Source of the DNA: JBPYCR01 sp051846935
GTDB taxonomy: Bacteria; Bacillota; Bacilli; Bacillales; Amphibacillaceae
Assembly (NCBI RefSeq): GCF_051846935.1
Contig: NZ_JBPYCS010000028.1
Location: 1 to 34,247 of the forward strand
Direction of reading: 5' to 3'
Length of the DNA stretch: 34,247 nt
Numbering within the stretch: the stretch's first letter is position 1; the number at the start of each line of letters is the position of its first letter. The notes below the pieces were generated by a model, which saw only the letters and a program-made list of their open reading frames with translations, ran no database searches and was not told the origin of the DNA. Below, piece after piece: positions 21,982 to 30,495 of the stretch. A program made the translations under genes and the position numbers.

Positions 21982-23199
21982 ATGAAGCATATACAAGGAA
22001 CAAAATTAACCGGTTATGTAACTATTTCAGTGAGTGGTAAACATCCCGAGCATTTTTTTCAACGACTCATTAATAAAGGTATTCCGGCTTGGGACATTCA
22101 AAAAGTATCGAAAACATCTTGTAAAGGAAAAGTATCATTAAAGTACGTTTCAGATATAAAAAGGATTAGAAGACAAACGAAATATAAAATTTCTTTTATT
22201 GAGAAAAAAGGGTTACCATTCTTTGTTCAAAAGAAAATTAAAAGAAAAGAAATTGTTTTTGCGCTGCTTATATGTGTACTCCTTCTTTTTCTACTGTCTA
22301 ATATTATTTGGGATGTGAAAATAACTGGTGTAACAACAGATGTAGAAGAAAAAATATATAAAGAACTGAATACATATGGAATTCATCGCGGTGCTTTAAC
22401 ATTTGGGATGGCCTCGTCAAAAACGTTGCAACAGCAACTATTAAACGATGTTCCTGATCTCTTATGGATTGGCGTGCACAAAAAGGGGACAACTCTTTTT
22501 CTAGAAGGGGTAGAAAAAGAAATTGTAGAAAAAAAAGAAACACATGCGCCTCAGCATCTAGTAGCAGCAAAGGATGGGGTGATTCAGCGCATGTATATTT
22601 CGAATGGACAAGCAAGAGTAAAAATAAATGATTATGTGAAACAGGGCGATCTATTAGTTTCAGGAATTATTGAATCAAATAAAGAAGAGAACGATAATGA
22701 AAAGCAACAAAAACAAGTTGTAGTCGCAGCCGAGGGTGAGGTCATTGCAAACACGTGGTATGAAGTAAATGTTACAGTGCCTCTTATCAAACGATTTGAA
22801 CGTTTAACTGGTAATTATAAAACAAAAAAGACGATTAAATTTGGCCGGATTCAATTTCCATATTGGAAAATACGTCCCCCTGAATATGCACGTATATATG
22901 AAGAAGGGAAAGAAAAACATTTGTATTTTCTTAAATGGAAGCTGCCATTTACATTTATCGATATTACCTACCACGAAAAGGTATTGGAAAAATCAGAGCG
23001 GACAAAAGAAGATGCAATTGAGATCGCAATTAGACAGGCAAAGAACGAATTGATGCTAGAGCTAGGACCCAAAGCTCAATTTATATCAGAAAAAGTTTTG
23101 CATGAAGCTATAGAGAATGGTAAAGTTAAAGTAAAGCTGTATATTAGCGCATTAGAAAATGTTGCGATTGAACAACAAATTAACCAAAAAATTCGTTAA
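21982..23199 (+). CDS. yqfD: Sporulation protein YqfD
   Basis: A 405-residue protein of the YqfD family: a basic N-terminal domain (1-88), one membrane segment (about 90-110, IVFALLICVLLLFLLSNIIW) and an outer domain (about 112-405) with the family block AAKDGVIQRMYISNGQARVK and a long helical end. It is required for normal sporulation in Bacillus, acting in the mother cell; the exact task is uncertain. The ATG at 21982 follows AGAGGGG. It pairs with yqfC and is followed after 35 nt by phoH, which has its own good ribosome site. Confidence 0.93.
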   Translation: MKHIQGTKLTGYVTISVSGKHPEHFFQRLINKGIPAWDIQKVSKTSCKGKVSLKYVSDIKRIRRQTKYKISFIEKKGLPFFVQKKIKRKEIVFALLICVLLLFLLSNIIWDVKITGVTTDVEEKIYKELNTYGIHRGALTFGMASSKTLQQQLLNDVPDLLWIGVHKKGTTLFLEGVEKEIVEKKETHAPQHLVAAKDGVIQRMYISNGQARVKINDYVKQGDLLVSGIIESNKEENDNEKQQKQVVVAAEGEVIANTWYEVNVTVPLIKRFERLTGNYKTKKTIKFGRIQFPYWKIRPPEYARIYEEGKEKHLYFLKWKLPFTFIDITYHEKVLEKSERTKEDAIEIAIRQAKNELMLELGPKAQFISEKVLHEAIENGKVKVKLYISALENVAIEQQINQKIR

Positions 23200-23234
23200 T
23201 TCACGATAGAAGCAAAATTTCAAGGAGAGTCACT

Positions 23235-24191
23235 ATGTCCGATAACTTACATGAAATTGATTTACAAATAAATAGGCCAACAGATGCACTGGCGCTATTC
23301 GGAAATAATGATAAATACTTAAAGCAGATGGAAGAACAACTACAAATACACATTGTTACACGTGGAGAAAATGTACTTGTTTCTGGAAGCGCAGAAGATA
23401 GAGACTTAATTAAAGTAATCCTTCATGCGTTGCTAACTATAATCGAGAAAGGAATTACTCTATCCGAACAAGATGTATTATATGCGATTGAACTTGCTAA
23501 AAACGGTAAAATAAACCAATTTGAAACGTTGTTTGAAGATGAAATTACTAAAAATGTAAAAGGAAAACCGATCCGTGTTAAAACGTTAGGACAAAATAAA
23601 TATGCTACCGCCATAAAAACACATGATCTCGTATTTGGAATTGGCCCAGCGGGTACAGGGAAAACGTATCTAGCTGTCGTTCTTGCTGTACGCGCATTAA
23701 AAAATGGCTTGGCAAAGCGAATTATATTAACACGCCCAGCTGTCGAAGCTGGTGAAAGCTTAGGGTTTCTACCCGGAGACTTAAAGGAAAAAGTAGACCC
23801 TTATTTAAGACCGTTGTATGATGCATTACATGATGTACTTGGAGTTGAGCAATCGGCACGATTAATAGAAAAAGAAATAATAGAGATTGCACCACTTGCG
23901 TATATGCGTGGACGTACATTAGATGATGCATTTGTAATTTTAGATGAAGCACAAAATACGACACCGGAACAGATGAAAATGTTTTTAACACGACTCGGAT
24001 TTGGTTCGAAAATGGTTATCACAGGCGATATTACACAAATTGACTTACCGAAAGGCGTTACATCTGGTCTAAAAGTAGCAGATCAGTTATTAGCAGAAAT
24101 TGAAGGTATATCATTTGTATATTTAGAACAGACCGATGTAGTAAGACATCCGCTTGTCCAACGAATTATAGATGCTTACGGAAAAGCATAA
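23235..24191 (+). CDS. phoH: PhoH-like ATPase (PhoL type)
   Basis: A 318-residue protein with an N-terminal region of KH-like character (about 1-90) and a PhoH nucleotide-binding domain: Walker A GPAGTGKT (137-144), LTRPAVEAGESLGFLPGD, and Walker B FVILDEAQN (233-241), then TGDITQIDLP. It belongs to the PhoH/YbeZ group. The gene lies near ybeY here, as ybeZ does in Escherichia coli, and these proteins are linked with RNA and ribosome metabolism; the exact activity is unsettled. The ATG at 23235 follows AAGGAGAG. Length agrees with the B. subtilis protein. Confidence 0.94.
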   Translation: MSDNLHEIDLQINRPTDALALFGNNDKYLKQMEEQLQIHIVTRGENVLVSGSAEDRDLIKVILHALLTIIEKGITLSEQDVLYAIELAKNGKINQFETLFEDEITKNVKGKPIRVKTLGQNKYATAIKTHDLVFGIGPAGTGKTYLAVVLAVRALKNGLAKRIILTRPAVEAGESLGFLPGDLKEKVDPYLRPLYDALHDVLGVEQSARLIEKEIIEIAPLAYMRGRTLDDAFVILDEAQNTTPEQMKMFLTRLGFGSKMVITGDITQIDLPKGVTSGLKVADQLLAEIEGISFVYLEQTDVVRHPLVQRIIDAYGKA

Positions 24192-24241
24192 TAATGAATG
24201 GATTCCATGTATAAGTAGTGTTAGGCGATGGGGTGGAATAC

Positions 24242-26356
24242 ATGATAAAATATTTTTTAAATAAGTTTAATGTACAGTCTAAAATAGTTACTGTTTTTTT
24301 ACCTATGCTATTATTAGGTATTTTTTTCTTTTTTATTACGCTTAACAATGTTTATACAGAAACATATGACATAGAAAGATTTAATCGGGCGAAAGAAACG
24401 ATCCGTTCCCCTATAACAATCGAAAATGCTGTGGAAACTGAGCGAAAGACGAGAGAGACAGTTCAAGCTGTTACTGATCGATATGACATCTCACAAGAAG
24501 TAACCGATGAGCGCATTGAATATATTGAAGAGCTTTTTGATGCAGTTGACCAGCTCGATAAAGAATATGAGAATGATAATGACGACCACTCGTTCCATAG
24601 TACCGAAGAGAAACTTCAACATTTAAATCAAGTTTTATCTATCGAAATAACTGAATCGATTGACGATCATTTGTTAAGACAACTCGTTCAAGCCAAACCA
24701 GAGGAACGGAAAGAAGCCAAAAAAAGGTTTGTTCAATCATTACAAACGGTTCTAGAAAATGGTGTCAGAACGGAAAATATTCAAAGCTCAATTGAAGAAT
24801 TAAAACAGCAAATAAAGTATACAAATCTAAATACAAATATAAAAACTGTTTTAATGGATTTAAGCGAGTTTGCCGTAGTAGAGAATTCTTTTTTTGATGT
24901 AGAGAAAACAATGGAGGCAAGAAAGGAAGCTGCCAGCAATGTGGAACCAGTAATAATCCGTGCTGGGGAAATTATCGTAAGAGAAGAACAAATTATAACA
25001 AATGAAATATATGAGGAATTAAAGCTCGTTGGACTGCTCGATAAGGAAAGGAATATTTACCCAGTTATTGCGTTAGGTCTATTGATTATTTTACTTATAG
25101 GGGTAATCGCGTATGAAATGATCGTATTAGACAGAAAGCGGCCGCTAGATAAAGGGACAATTGTATCTATCGTTCTAATTAGTGTAATTATGATTGTATT
25201 AATGAAAGTCGTAAGTATATTTACTACAACGGATAATCATTTGTTTTATGCAGTACCTGTAGCTACAGGCTCCCTTTTGCTAAAACAATTAATACACGAA
25301 CGATTAAGCATTGTATTAGCAATACTCTACAGTATTTTAGGTAGTTTATTGTTTAATGGTGAAATACCAGGATCTTTAAATATGGAGGCAGGCATTTATT
25401 TCTTGTTTTCACAGCTGGCTGGAGTTGTATTTCTTTTTAATGTAAAAGATCGTTTATCAATCGTAAAGTCGGGTATTGGTATTGTTAGTATAAATAGTAT
25501 TACTGTATTATTATTTATATTCTTTTCTTTTGAAAAATATTCTTTTCAAGATATATTAATATATATAGGTTTCGCTAGTGTGTCAGCATTGCTCTCTGCG
25601 GTATTGACAATTGGTTTGCTCCCATTTTTTGAGACTGGTTTGGGCATACTATCTGATATGAAATTAATTTCCCTTGCTAGTCCAAACCAGCCTTTATTAC
25701 GGAAAATATTAACCGAGGCTCCGGGGACGTATCACCATTCTGTAATGGTAGCGAATTTGAGTGAAACTGCATGTGAAGCGGTTGGAGCAAATGGACTTTT
25801 GGCACGTGTGGGTGCTTACTATCACGATATTGGTAAAACGGTACAGCCACATTATTTTATTGAAAATCAGATTTCGATAAAAAACCCACATGATTTTATA
25901 TCACCTAAGGATAGTGCAGAAATTATTATAAAGCATCCAGAAGATGGTGCGGCAATGTTAAAAAAACATCGGATGCCAAAGGAAATTATTGATATTGCAT
26001 TGCAGCATCATGGCACTTCTTTGTTAAAGTATTTCTATTATAAGGAAAAAGAAAAGAACCCAAACGTTACAGAAGCTGACTTTCGCTATCCCGGGCCGAA
26101 GCCACAAACAAAAGAAGCAGCAATTATTTGTATTTGCGATTCTGCAGAAGCTGCAGTACGATCGTTAAAAGAGCCCACTGAGGGAAAAATTGAAGAAATC
26201 GTGTCAGGGATTGTAAATGACCGATTAATGGATGGACAATTCGATGAAACTAATTTAACTTTACAGGAGCTCAAAATTGTTCATGATACAATTTGTAAAA
26301 CATTAAAGGGGATTTTTCATACACGAATCCAATATCCGATGAAGGAGGCAAAGTAA
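24242..26356 (+). CDS. pgpH: Cyclic di-AMP phosphodiesterase PgpH
   Basis: PgpH (YqfF) is a membrane HD-domain enzyme that hydrolyses c-di-AMP and so takes part in potassium and osmotic control. The 704-residue protein has one membrane segment (about 16-36), a large outer 7TMR-HDED domain (about 40-270), seven membrane segments (about 275-460) and a cytosolic HD domain with His498-His499 (YHHSV) and His528-Asp529 (YHDIGK). I start at the ATG at 24242 after GGGGTGG; a GTG 24 nt upstream precedes that site. The stop overlaps the ybeY start (TAATG), so the two are translationally coupled. Confidence 0.95.
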   Translation: MIKYFLNKFNVQSKIVTVFLPMLLLGIFFFFITLNNVYTETYDIERFNRAKETIRSPITIENAVETERKTRETVQAVTDRYDISQEVTDERIEYIEELFDAVDQLDKEYENDNDDHSFHSTEEKLQHLNQVLSIEITESIDDHLLRQLVQAKPEERKEAKKRFVQSLQTVLENGVRTENIQSSIEELKQQIKYTNLNTNIKTVLMDLSEFAVVENSFFDVEKTMEARKEAASNVEPVIIRAGEIIVREEQIITNEIYEELKLVGLLDKERNIYPVIALGLLIILLIGVIAYEMIVLDRKRPLDKGTIVSIVLISVIMIVLMKVVSIFTTTDNHLFYAVPVATGSLLLKQLIHERLSIVLAILYSILGSLLFNGEIPGSLNMEAGIYFLFSQLAGVVFLFNVKDRLSIVKSGIGIVSINSITVLLFIFFSFEKYSFQDILIYIGFASVSALLSAVLTIGLLPFFETGLGILSDMKLISLASPNQPLLRKILTEAPGTYHHSVMVANLSETACEAVGANGLLARVGAYYHDIGKTVQPHYFIENQISIKNPHDFISPKDSAEIIIKHPEDGAAMLKKHRMPKEIIDIALQHHGTSLLKYFYYKEKEKNPNVTEADFRYPGPKPQTKEAAIICICDSAEAAVRSLKEPTEGKIEEIVSGIVNDRLMDGQFDETNLTLQELKIVHDTICKTLKGIFHTRIQYPMKEAK

Positions 26357-26820
26357 TGCATATTGATTTTCATGATAAAACGAAATCAGTTTTAACAGAT
26401 GATATTGACCTACTCCAACGATTAATTGAATATGCGGCTAAAAGAGAAGGGGTTTCTCATGAATCAGAGCTGTCGATCAACTTCGTAGATAATCGAGAAA
26501 TTCAAGAGCTGAATAGAAATTACCGGCAGCAAGATACCCCGACAGACGTAATATCATTTGCATTACAGGATTCGGTAGATGGGGAAGTAAGTATTGTTGG
26601 AGAAGATATTCCATTGTTATTAGGAGATATTGTTATTTCGGTTGATAAAGCAAAACAACAAGCAGAAGCGTATAATCATTCTTTGCAAAGAGAATTAGGC
26701 TTTTTGGCAGTCCATGGCTTTCTTCATTTACTAGGATACGATCATTATAACGAAGAAAGTGAAAGAGAAATGTTTACCAAACAAGAAGAAATCCTTGGTG
26801 CTTTTCAACTTGAAAGATAA
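26356..26820 (+). CDS. ybeY: Endoribonuclease YbeY (16S rRNA maturation)
   Basis: YbeY is a metal-dependent endoribonuclease needed for 16S rRNA 3' maturation and ribosome quality control. The 154-residue protein has the signature HGFLHLLGYDH with metal ligands His120, His124 and His130, and the conserved block YRQQDTPTDVISFAL. Its ATG overlaps the pgpH stop by one base and GAAGGAGG lies 7-8 nt upstream. The end of the gene overlaps the beginning of dgkA. Confidence 0.96.
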   Translation: MHIDFHDKTKSVLTDDIDLLQRLIEYAAKREGVSHESELSINFVDNREIQELNRNYRQQDTPTDVISFALQDSVDGEVSIVGEDIPLLLGDIVISVDKAKQQAEAYNHSLQRELGFLAVHGFLHLLGYDHYNEESEREMFTKQEEILGAFQLER

Positions 26821-27175
26821 AAAGAAACGAATTGGATTTTCCTTTGCATGGAATGGCTTAAAAGAAGTACTGCGAACTGAAAAAAATTTTCAACTCCAAT
26901 TTATACTATTTATTACTGTCCTATTAGCTAGTATCTATTTCGGTTTGTCATCCATTGAGTGGGCGCTTTTATTATTAACAAGCGGAATTGTATTTATTGC
27001 TGAAATGTTTAATAGTGCTATTGAAAGGATTATTGACTATATAAAGCCTGAAATCCATCCAATGGCAAAGCTAATTAAAGACATTGCTGCAAGCGCGGTA
27101 TTAGTTGCGGCTATTATATCTGTTATAGTTGGTTTTATTATCTTTTTACCTAAAATAGTTAAGTTTTTTATTTAA
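26810..27175 (+). CDS. dgkA: Undecaprenol kinase / diacylglycerol kinase family
   Basis: DgkA of Gram-positive bacteria phosphorylates undecaprenol, feeding the lipid carrier for cell-wall synthesis. The protein has three membrane segments and the family motifs LRTEKNFQLQ, EMFNSAIER (from residue 65) and KDIAASAVLVAA. The start is uncertain: no ATG is present. I choose TTG at 26810, which overlaps the last bases of ybeY and gives 121 residues, close to the usual length; GTG at 26798 or 26759 would add 4 or 17 residues. In B. subtilis cdd follows; here it does not. Confidence 0.88.
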   Translation: MKDKKKRIGFSFAWNGLKEVLRTEKNFQLQFILFITVLLASIYFGLSSIEWALLLLTSGIVFIAEMFNSAIERIIDYIKPEIHPMAKLIKDIAASAVLVAAIISVIVGFIIFLPKIVKFFI

Positions 27176-27256
27176 TACCTTTGACAAAGGAAAGATGGAT
27201 TTTTCATGTCTAATCCTTTCGAATTTTTTCTAGTTTTATAAACCTTTGTCGAATAA

Positions 27257-27285
27257 ATGAAATCGGCTTAAATTTATAGTATTAT
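27257..27285 (+). promoter_or_regulatory. Possible promoter of era
   Basis: ATGAAA (27257-27262), 17-bp spacer, TATTAT (27280-27285), 32 nt before the era start, in the 142-bp gap left where cdd is usual. Confidence 0.42.
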
Positions 27286-27317
27286 ACATAAATAATAGAA
27301 GTGCTGGAGGATCAACC

Positions 27318-28220
27318 ATGAGTTCAAACTTTAAATCAGGTTTTATTGCAATTGTCGGGAGACCGAATGTAGGAAAATCGACCTTTATGAATCGGGTCGT
27401 TGGCCAAAAGGTTTCTATTATAAGCGACAAGGCCCAAACAACAAGAAATAGAATCCAAGGAATTGTCACAGAAGAAGATACACAAATGATTTTTATCGAT
27501 ACTCCTGGCATTCACAAACCAAAGCATCGCTTAGGTGATTTTATGGTCAAGCTTGCGATAAATACGTTAAATGAGGCAGATGCTGTTCTATTTATGATTA
27601 ATGCGAAGGAAGGATATGGGAAGGGAGATCAATTTATATTAGATCGACTCCAAAAAGTAAAAAGTCCTATATTTTTAATTATTAATAAAGTTGATCTAAT
27701 ACATCCGGATGACTTGTTCCCATTAATCGAAACATACAGAAGTAAAGCAGACTTCACAGAAATCATTCCTATATCTGCGCTAGAGGGAAACAATGTATCT
27801 ACACTTCTTGGTACTTTAAAAACGTATTTACCGTATGGTCCGCAATATTACGCGGATGACCAAGTAACAGATCATCCAGAACGATTTATAATTAGTGAAA
27901 TTATTCGAGAAAAAGCATTGCTATTAACTCGCGAAGAAATTCCTCATGCATTAAACGTTGTTATTGAAAATATTGAGCTGCGAGATAATAACACTACATT
28001 TATTCAAGCTGTTATTGTTACCGAAAGAAAATCACAAAAGGGTATAATTATTGGCAAACAAGGAAGCATGTTAAAAAACATTGGGAAAAATGCGCGCATC
28101 GATATTGAAGAAATGCTACAAAAAAAAGTCTATCTAGAACTGTGGGTAAAAGTTCAAAAGGACTGGCGTAATAAGCAAAGTATTTTGCATCAATACGGCT
28201 TTAAAAGCGATCATTATTAA
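27318..28220 (+). CDS. era: GTPase Era
   Basis: Era is an essential GTPase that binds the 3' end of 16S rRNA during 30S assembly. The 300-residue protein has G1 GRPNVGKS (14-21), the switch region KAQTTRNRIQG, G3 DTPGIH, G4 NKVD, a SAL G5 block, and a C-terminal KH domain (about 205-290) with GIIIGKQGSMLKNIG. The ATG at 27318 follows GGAGG. yqzL and recO follow in the same direction. Together with ybeY, just upstream, it acts on the same end of 16S rRNA. Confidence 0.97.
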   Translation: MSSNFKSGFIAIVGRPNVGKSTFMNRVVGQKVSIISDKAQTTRNRIQGIVTEEDTQMIFIDTPGIHKPKHRLGDFMVKLAINTLNEADAVLFMINAKEGYGKGDQFILDRLQKVKSPIFLIINKVDLIHPDDLFPLIETYRSKADFTEIIPISALEGNNVSTLLGTLKTYLPYGPQYYADDQVTDHPERFIISEIIREKALLLTREEIPHALNVVIENIELRDNNTTFIQAVIVTERKSQKGIIIGKQGSMLKNIGKNARIDIEEMLQKKVYLELWVKVQKDWRNKQSILHQYGFKSDHY

Positions 28221-28317
28221 TATATGGTAAAATTTAATACTCATTTTTTCATCGTTGGTTGGTCATTCTATTAATAAGCTGCATTTAATCAACATGCAAA
28301 GGAAGGTGGGGTTTCTT

Positions 28318-28458
28318 GTGATTGACGCGTGGAAGTTGTTTGTTCATACAGGAAACATTGAAACCTATTTATTATTAAAAGAATTTGAAAATGATCCATA
28401 CCATGGAATTGAGCAAATGGAAAAACAAGATGATTACACACTTAGTTCAAAAATGTAG
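28318..28458 (+). CDS. yqzL: YqzL-like small protein
   Basis: A 46-residue protein starting MIDAWKLFVHTGNIETYLLL and ending in a polar tail. This start, size and place between era and recO match YqzL of Bacillus, a widespread small protein of unknown function. The GTG at 28318 is chosen because AGGTGG (28304-28309) stands 8 nt upstream; extending the frame to 28255 adds an N-terminus that does not fit the family. recO starts 21 nt after its stop. Confidence 0.85.
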   Translation: MIDAWKLFVHTGNIETYLLLKEFENDPYHGIEQMEKQDDYTLSSKM

Positions 28459-28479
28459 CTATTAAAAAGGTGAATGTAT

Positions 28480-29229
28480 ATGCTCGAAAAAGTCGAGGGT
28501 ATCGTCTTAAGAACAAACGATTACAGTGAAACACATAAAATTGTAACGATTTTCTCAAAAAAATTTGGTAAAATAACCGGTATTGCACGAGGGGCAAAAA
28601 AGCCAAAGAGTAGAATGGCTGCGATTACGCAGCCATTTATACATGCACAATATCTAATGTATATAAAAAAAGGGTTAAGTACGATTCAACAAGGAGAAAT
28701 GATACATTCTTTTCGGTCAATACGTGAAGATATTATTAAGACAGCCTATGCTGCGTATCTTTCTGAATTAACCGACAAGCTAATGGACGATTTATCACCA
28801 GATCCTTTTATTTACGATCAATATTATCAGACAATGGATTGGATACATAATAATGAAACTGACAAAGCAATGATTCCAGTAATGATGTATGAACTTAAAT
28901 TATACGTTAAAGGTGGGTTTGCTCCGGTAACGGAGGCATGTACCCTTTGTAATCAAAATAATGCACCGTATTTTTTTTCAATTCAAGAGGGAGGAATACT
29001 TTGTACCAATTGTACGGGCAAAGATGCGTCTGCTCTTCCATTATCTCAAGGAGCCGTAAGATTATTGAATATATTTAAACGAGCGCCCCTCGATAAAATA
29101 AGAGATATTTCCATCAAAAAAGAAAATGAACAAATCCTACGGAATTTACTTGATACATATTATGACCAATACGGTGGTTACTATCTAAAATCTAAAAAGT
29201 TTCTAAACAATATTGATAAATTTAAATAG
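28480..29229 (+). CDS. recO: DNA repair protein RecO
   Basis: RecO anneals single strands and, with RecR and RecF, loads RecA on SSB-coated DNA. The 249-residue protein has an N-terminal OB fold (about 1-80, EGIVLRTNDYSETHKIVTIF), a helical domain and a zinc site with Cys154, Cys157, Cys175 and Cys178. The ATG at 28480 is 7 nt after AAGGTG; the in-frame ATG at 28474 is only 1 nt away from it. The gene follows yqzL by 21 nt and belongs to the era-yqzL-recO unit. I see no clear terminator after it. Confidence 0.95.
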   Translation: MLEKVEGIVLRTNDYSETHKIVTIFSKKFGKITGIARGAKKPKSRMAAITQPFIHAQYLMYIKKGLSTIQQGEMIHSFRSIREDIIKTAYAAYLSELTDKLMDDLSPDPFIYDQYYQTMDWIHNNETDKAMIPVMMYELKLYVKGGFAPVTEACTLCNQNNAPYFFSIQEGGILCTNCTGKDASALPLSQGAVRLLNIFKRAPLDKIRDISIKKENEQILRNLLDTYYDQYGGYYLKSKKFLNNIDKFK

Positions 29230-29290
29230 GAATATGCATCAAATGCATGTGGGGAACATATGAGCAATTTATTGTAATATATTTCATCGA

Positions 29291-29309
29291 CATATATACG
29301 TGACTCAAA
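29291..29309 (+). repeat. Possible remnant of a MITE end
   Basis: The stretch ending ATACGTGACTCAA is like the right end of the small element (5950-5970), with one extra base and a few changes. No other part of the element can be followed to its left, so it may be chance. It is 18-19 bp before the glyQ -35. Confidence 0.3.
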
Positions 29310-29327
29310 CAAAAATTGTATAATTTA

Positions 29328-29356
29328 TTGACAATCAGGTGAACGTGCAGTACGAT
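29328..29356 (+). promoter_or_regulatory. SigA promoter of glyQ-glyS
   Basis: TTGACA (29328-29333), 17-bp spacer, TACGAT (29351-29356). Transcription would start near 29363, at the beginning of the T-box leader. Confidence 0.72.
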
Positions 29357-29362
29357 TTGAAT

Positions 29363-29590
29363 GAATGGAATAATTTGTGCGTTGAAGGAGAGAAGTACTT
29401 ATTTTCCTTTCGCTTAAGCGAGTCCAGGATAGTGTAAGCTGGATGCGAAACTGATAAGGAATGGCACTCCCGAGCAATTTTTTAGTTAGAAAGTAAAGTG
29501 GCTCTTCTATATGAGCAAATAGGGTGGAACCGCGGGCAGAGACCCGTCCCTATGTCTTACCATTTTGTAGACATAGGGACGGGTCTCTTA
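29363..29590 (+). promoter_or_regulatory. Glycine T-box leader with terminator
   Basis: A T-box riboswitch that senses uncharged tRNA-Gly. Stem I (about 29380-29475) begins with GGAG and an AGAAGTAC loop-E-like strand and closes with CTCC; facing it, GGC at 29463-29465, followed by A, is the likely glycine specifier. The T-box sequence AGGGTGGAACCGCG is at 29521-29534. The terminator is a perfect 19-bp stem, 29539-29557 with 29569-29587, followed by TTATT. When uncharged tRNA-Gly binds, the antiterminator formed by the T-box region should replace the terminator and allow glyQS expression. Confidence 0.95.
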
Positions 29591-29614
29591 TTATGTTTAG
29601 GAGGGATTGTTATT

Positions 29615-30493
29615 ATGAACATTCAACAGATGATTTTAGAACTACAAAAATATTGGTCCGGACATAAGTGTATACTAATGCAAGCATATGACGTAGAAAA
29701 AGGTGCAGGCACAATGTCTCCAATGACTTTATTACGTAGCCTGGGTCCAGAGCCTTGGAATGTAGCTTACGTAGAGCCGTCTCGCCGTCCAGACGATGGT
29801 AGATACGGGGAGAATCCGAATCGTCTTTATCAGCATCATCAATTCCAGGTAGTAATGAAACCTTCTCCTGATAATATTCAAGAATTATACTTGGAGTCGT
29901 TGAAAGCATTGGGTATAAATCCAATGGAGCATGATATTCGTTTTGTAGAGGATAATTGGGAAAACCCTACACTAGGTGCTGCTGGGTTAGGCTGGGAAGT
30001 ATGGCTTGATGGTATGGAAATTACTCAATTTACATACTTTCAACAAATCGGTGGCTTAGAAGCGAATCCAGTTGCAGTAGAGTTAACATATGGAATTGAA
30101 CGACTCGCCTCCTATATTCAAAATAAAGAAAACGTATTTGATTTAGAGTGGGTGGAAGGTGTTACAGTTAAAGATATCTTTCTACAACCAGAATATGAAC
30201 ACTCAAAATATACATTTGAAGAATCAAATGTAGATACATTATTTGAATTGTTCGCATTGTATGAACAAGAAGCGAAAACAACTATGGAAAAAGGACTCGT
30301 CTTTCCTGCCTATGATTATGTATTGAAATGCTCTCACACGTTTAACTTACTAGATGCAAGAGGTGTCATTTCGGTAACGGAAAGAACAGGGTATATTACA
30401 CGTATTAGAAATTTGGCGAGAAATATATCTAAAGCGTATATATCTGAACGGGAACGTTTAGGATTTCCAATGCTGAAACAGGAGGAGAAATAA
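29615..30493 (+). CDS. glyQ: Glycine-tRNA ligase alpha subunit
   Basis: GlyQ is the catalytic subunit of the alpha2-beta2 bacterial glycyl-tRNA synthetase, a class II enzyme that charges tRNA-Gly. The 292-residue protein has the usual blocks MNIQQMILELQKYW, GAGTMSPMTLLRSLGPEPW and PSRRPDDGRYGENPNRLYQH (about 35-75). The ATG at 29615 follows AGGAGGG; the open frame extends upstream through the T-box, but that part is leader. glyS starts 2 nt after the stop. Confidence 0.97.
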   Translation: MNIQQMILELQKYWSGHKCILMQAYDVEKGAGTMSPMTLLRSLGPEPWNVAYVEPSRRPDDGRYGENPNRLYQHHQFQVVMKPSPDNIQELYLESLKALGINPMEHDIRFVEDNWENPTLGAAGLGWEVWLDGMEITQFTYFQQIGGLEANPVAVELTYGIERLASYIQNKENVFDLEWVEGVTVKDIFLQPEYEHSKYTFEESNVDTLFELFALYEQEAKTTMEKGLVFPAYDYVLKCSHTFNLLDARGVISVTERTGYITRIRNLARNISKAYISERERLGFPMLKQEEK

Positions 30494-30495
30494 AC

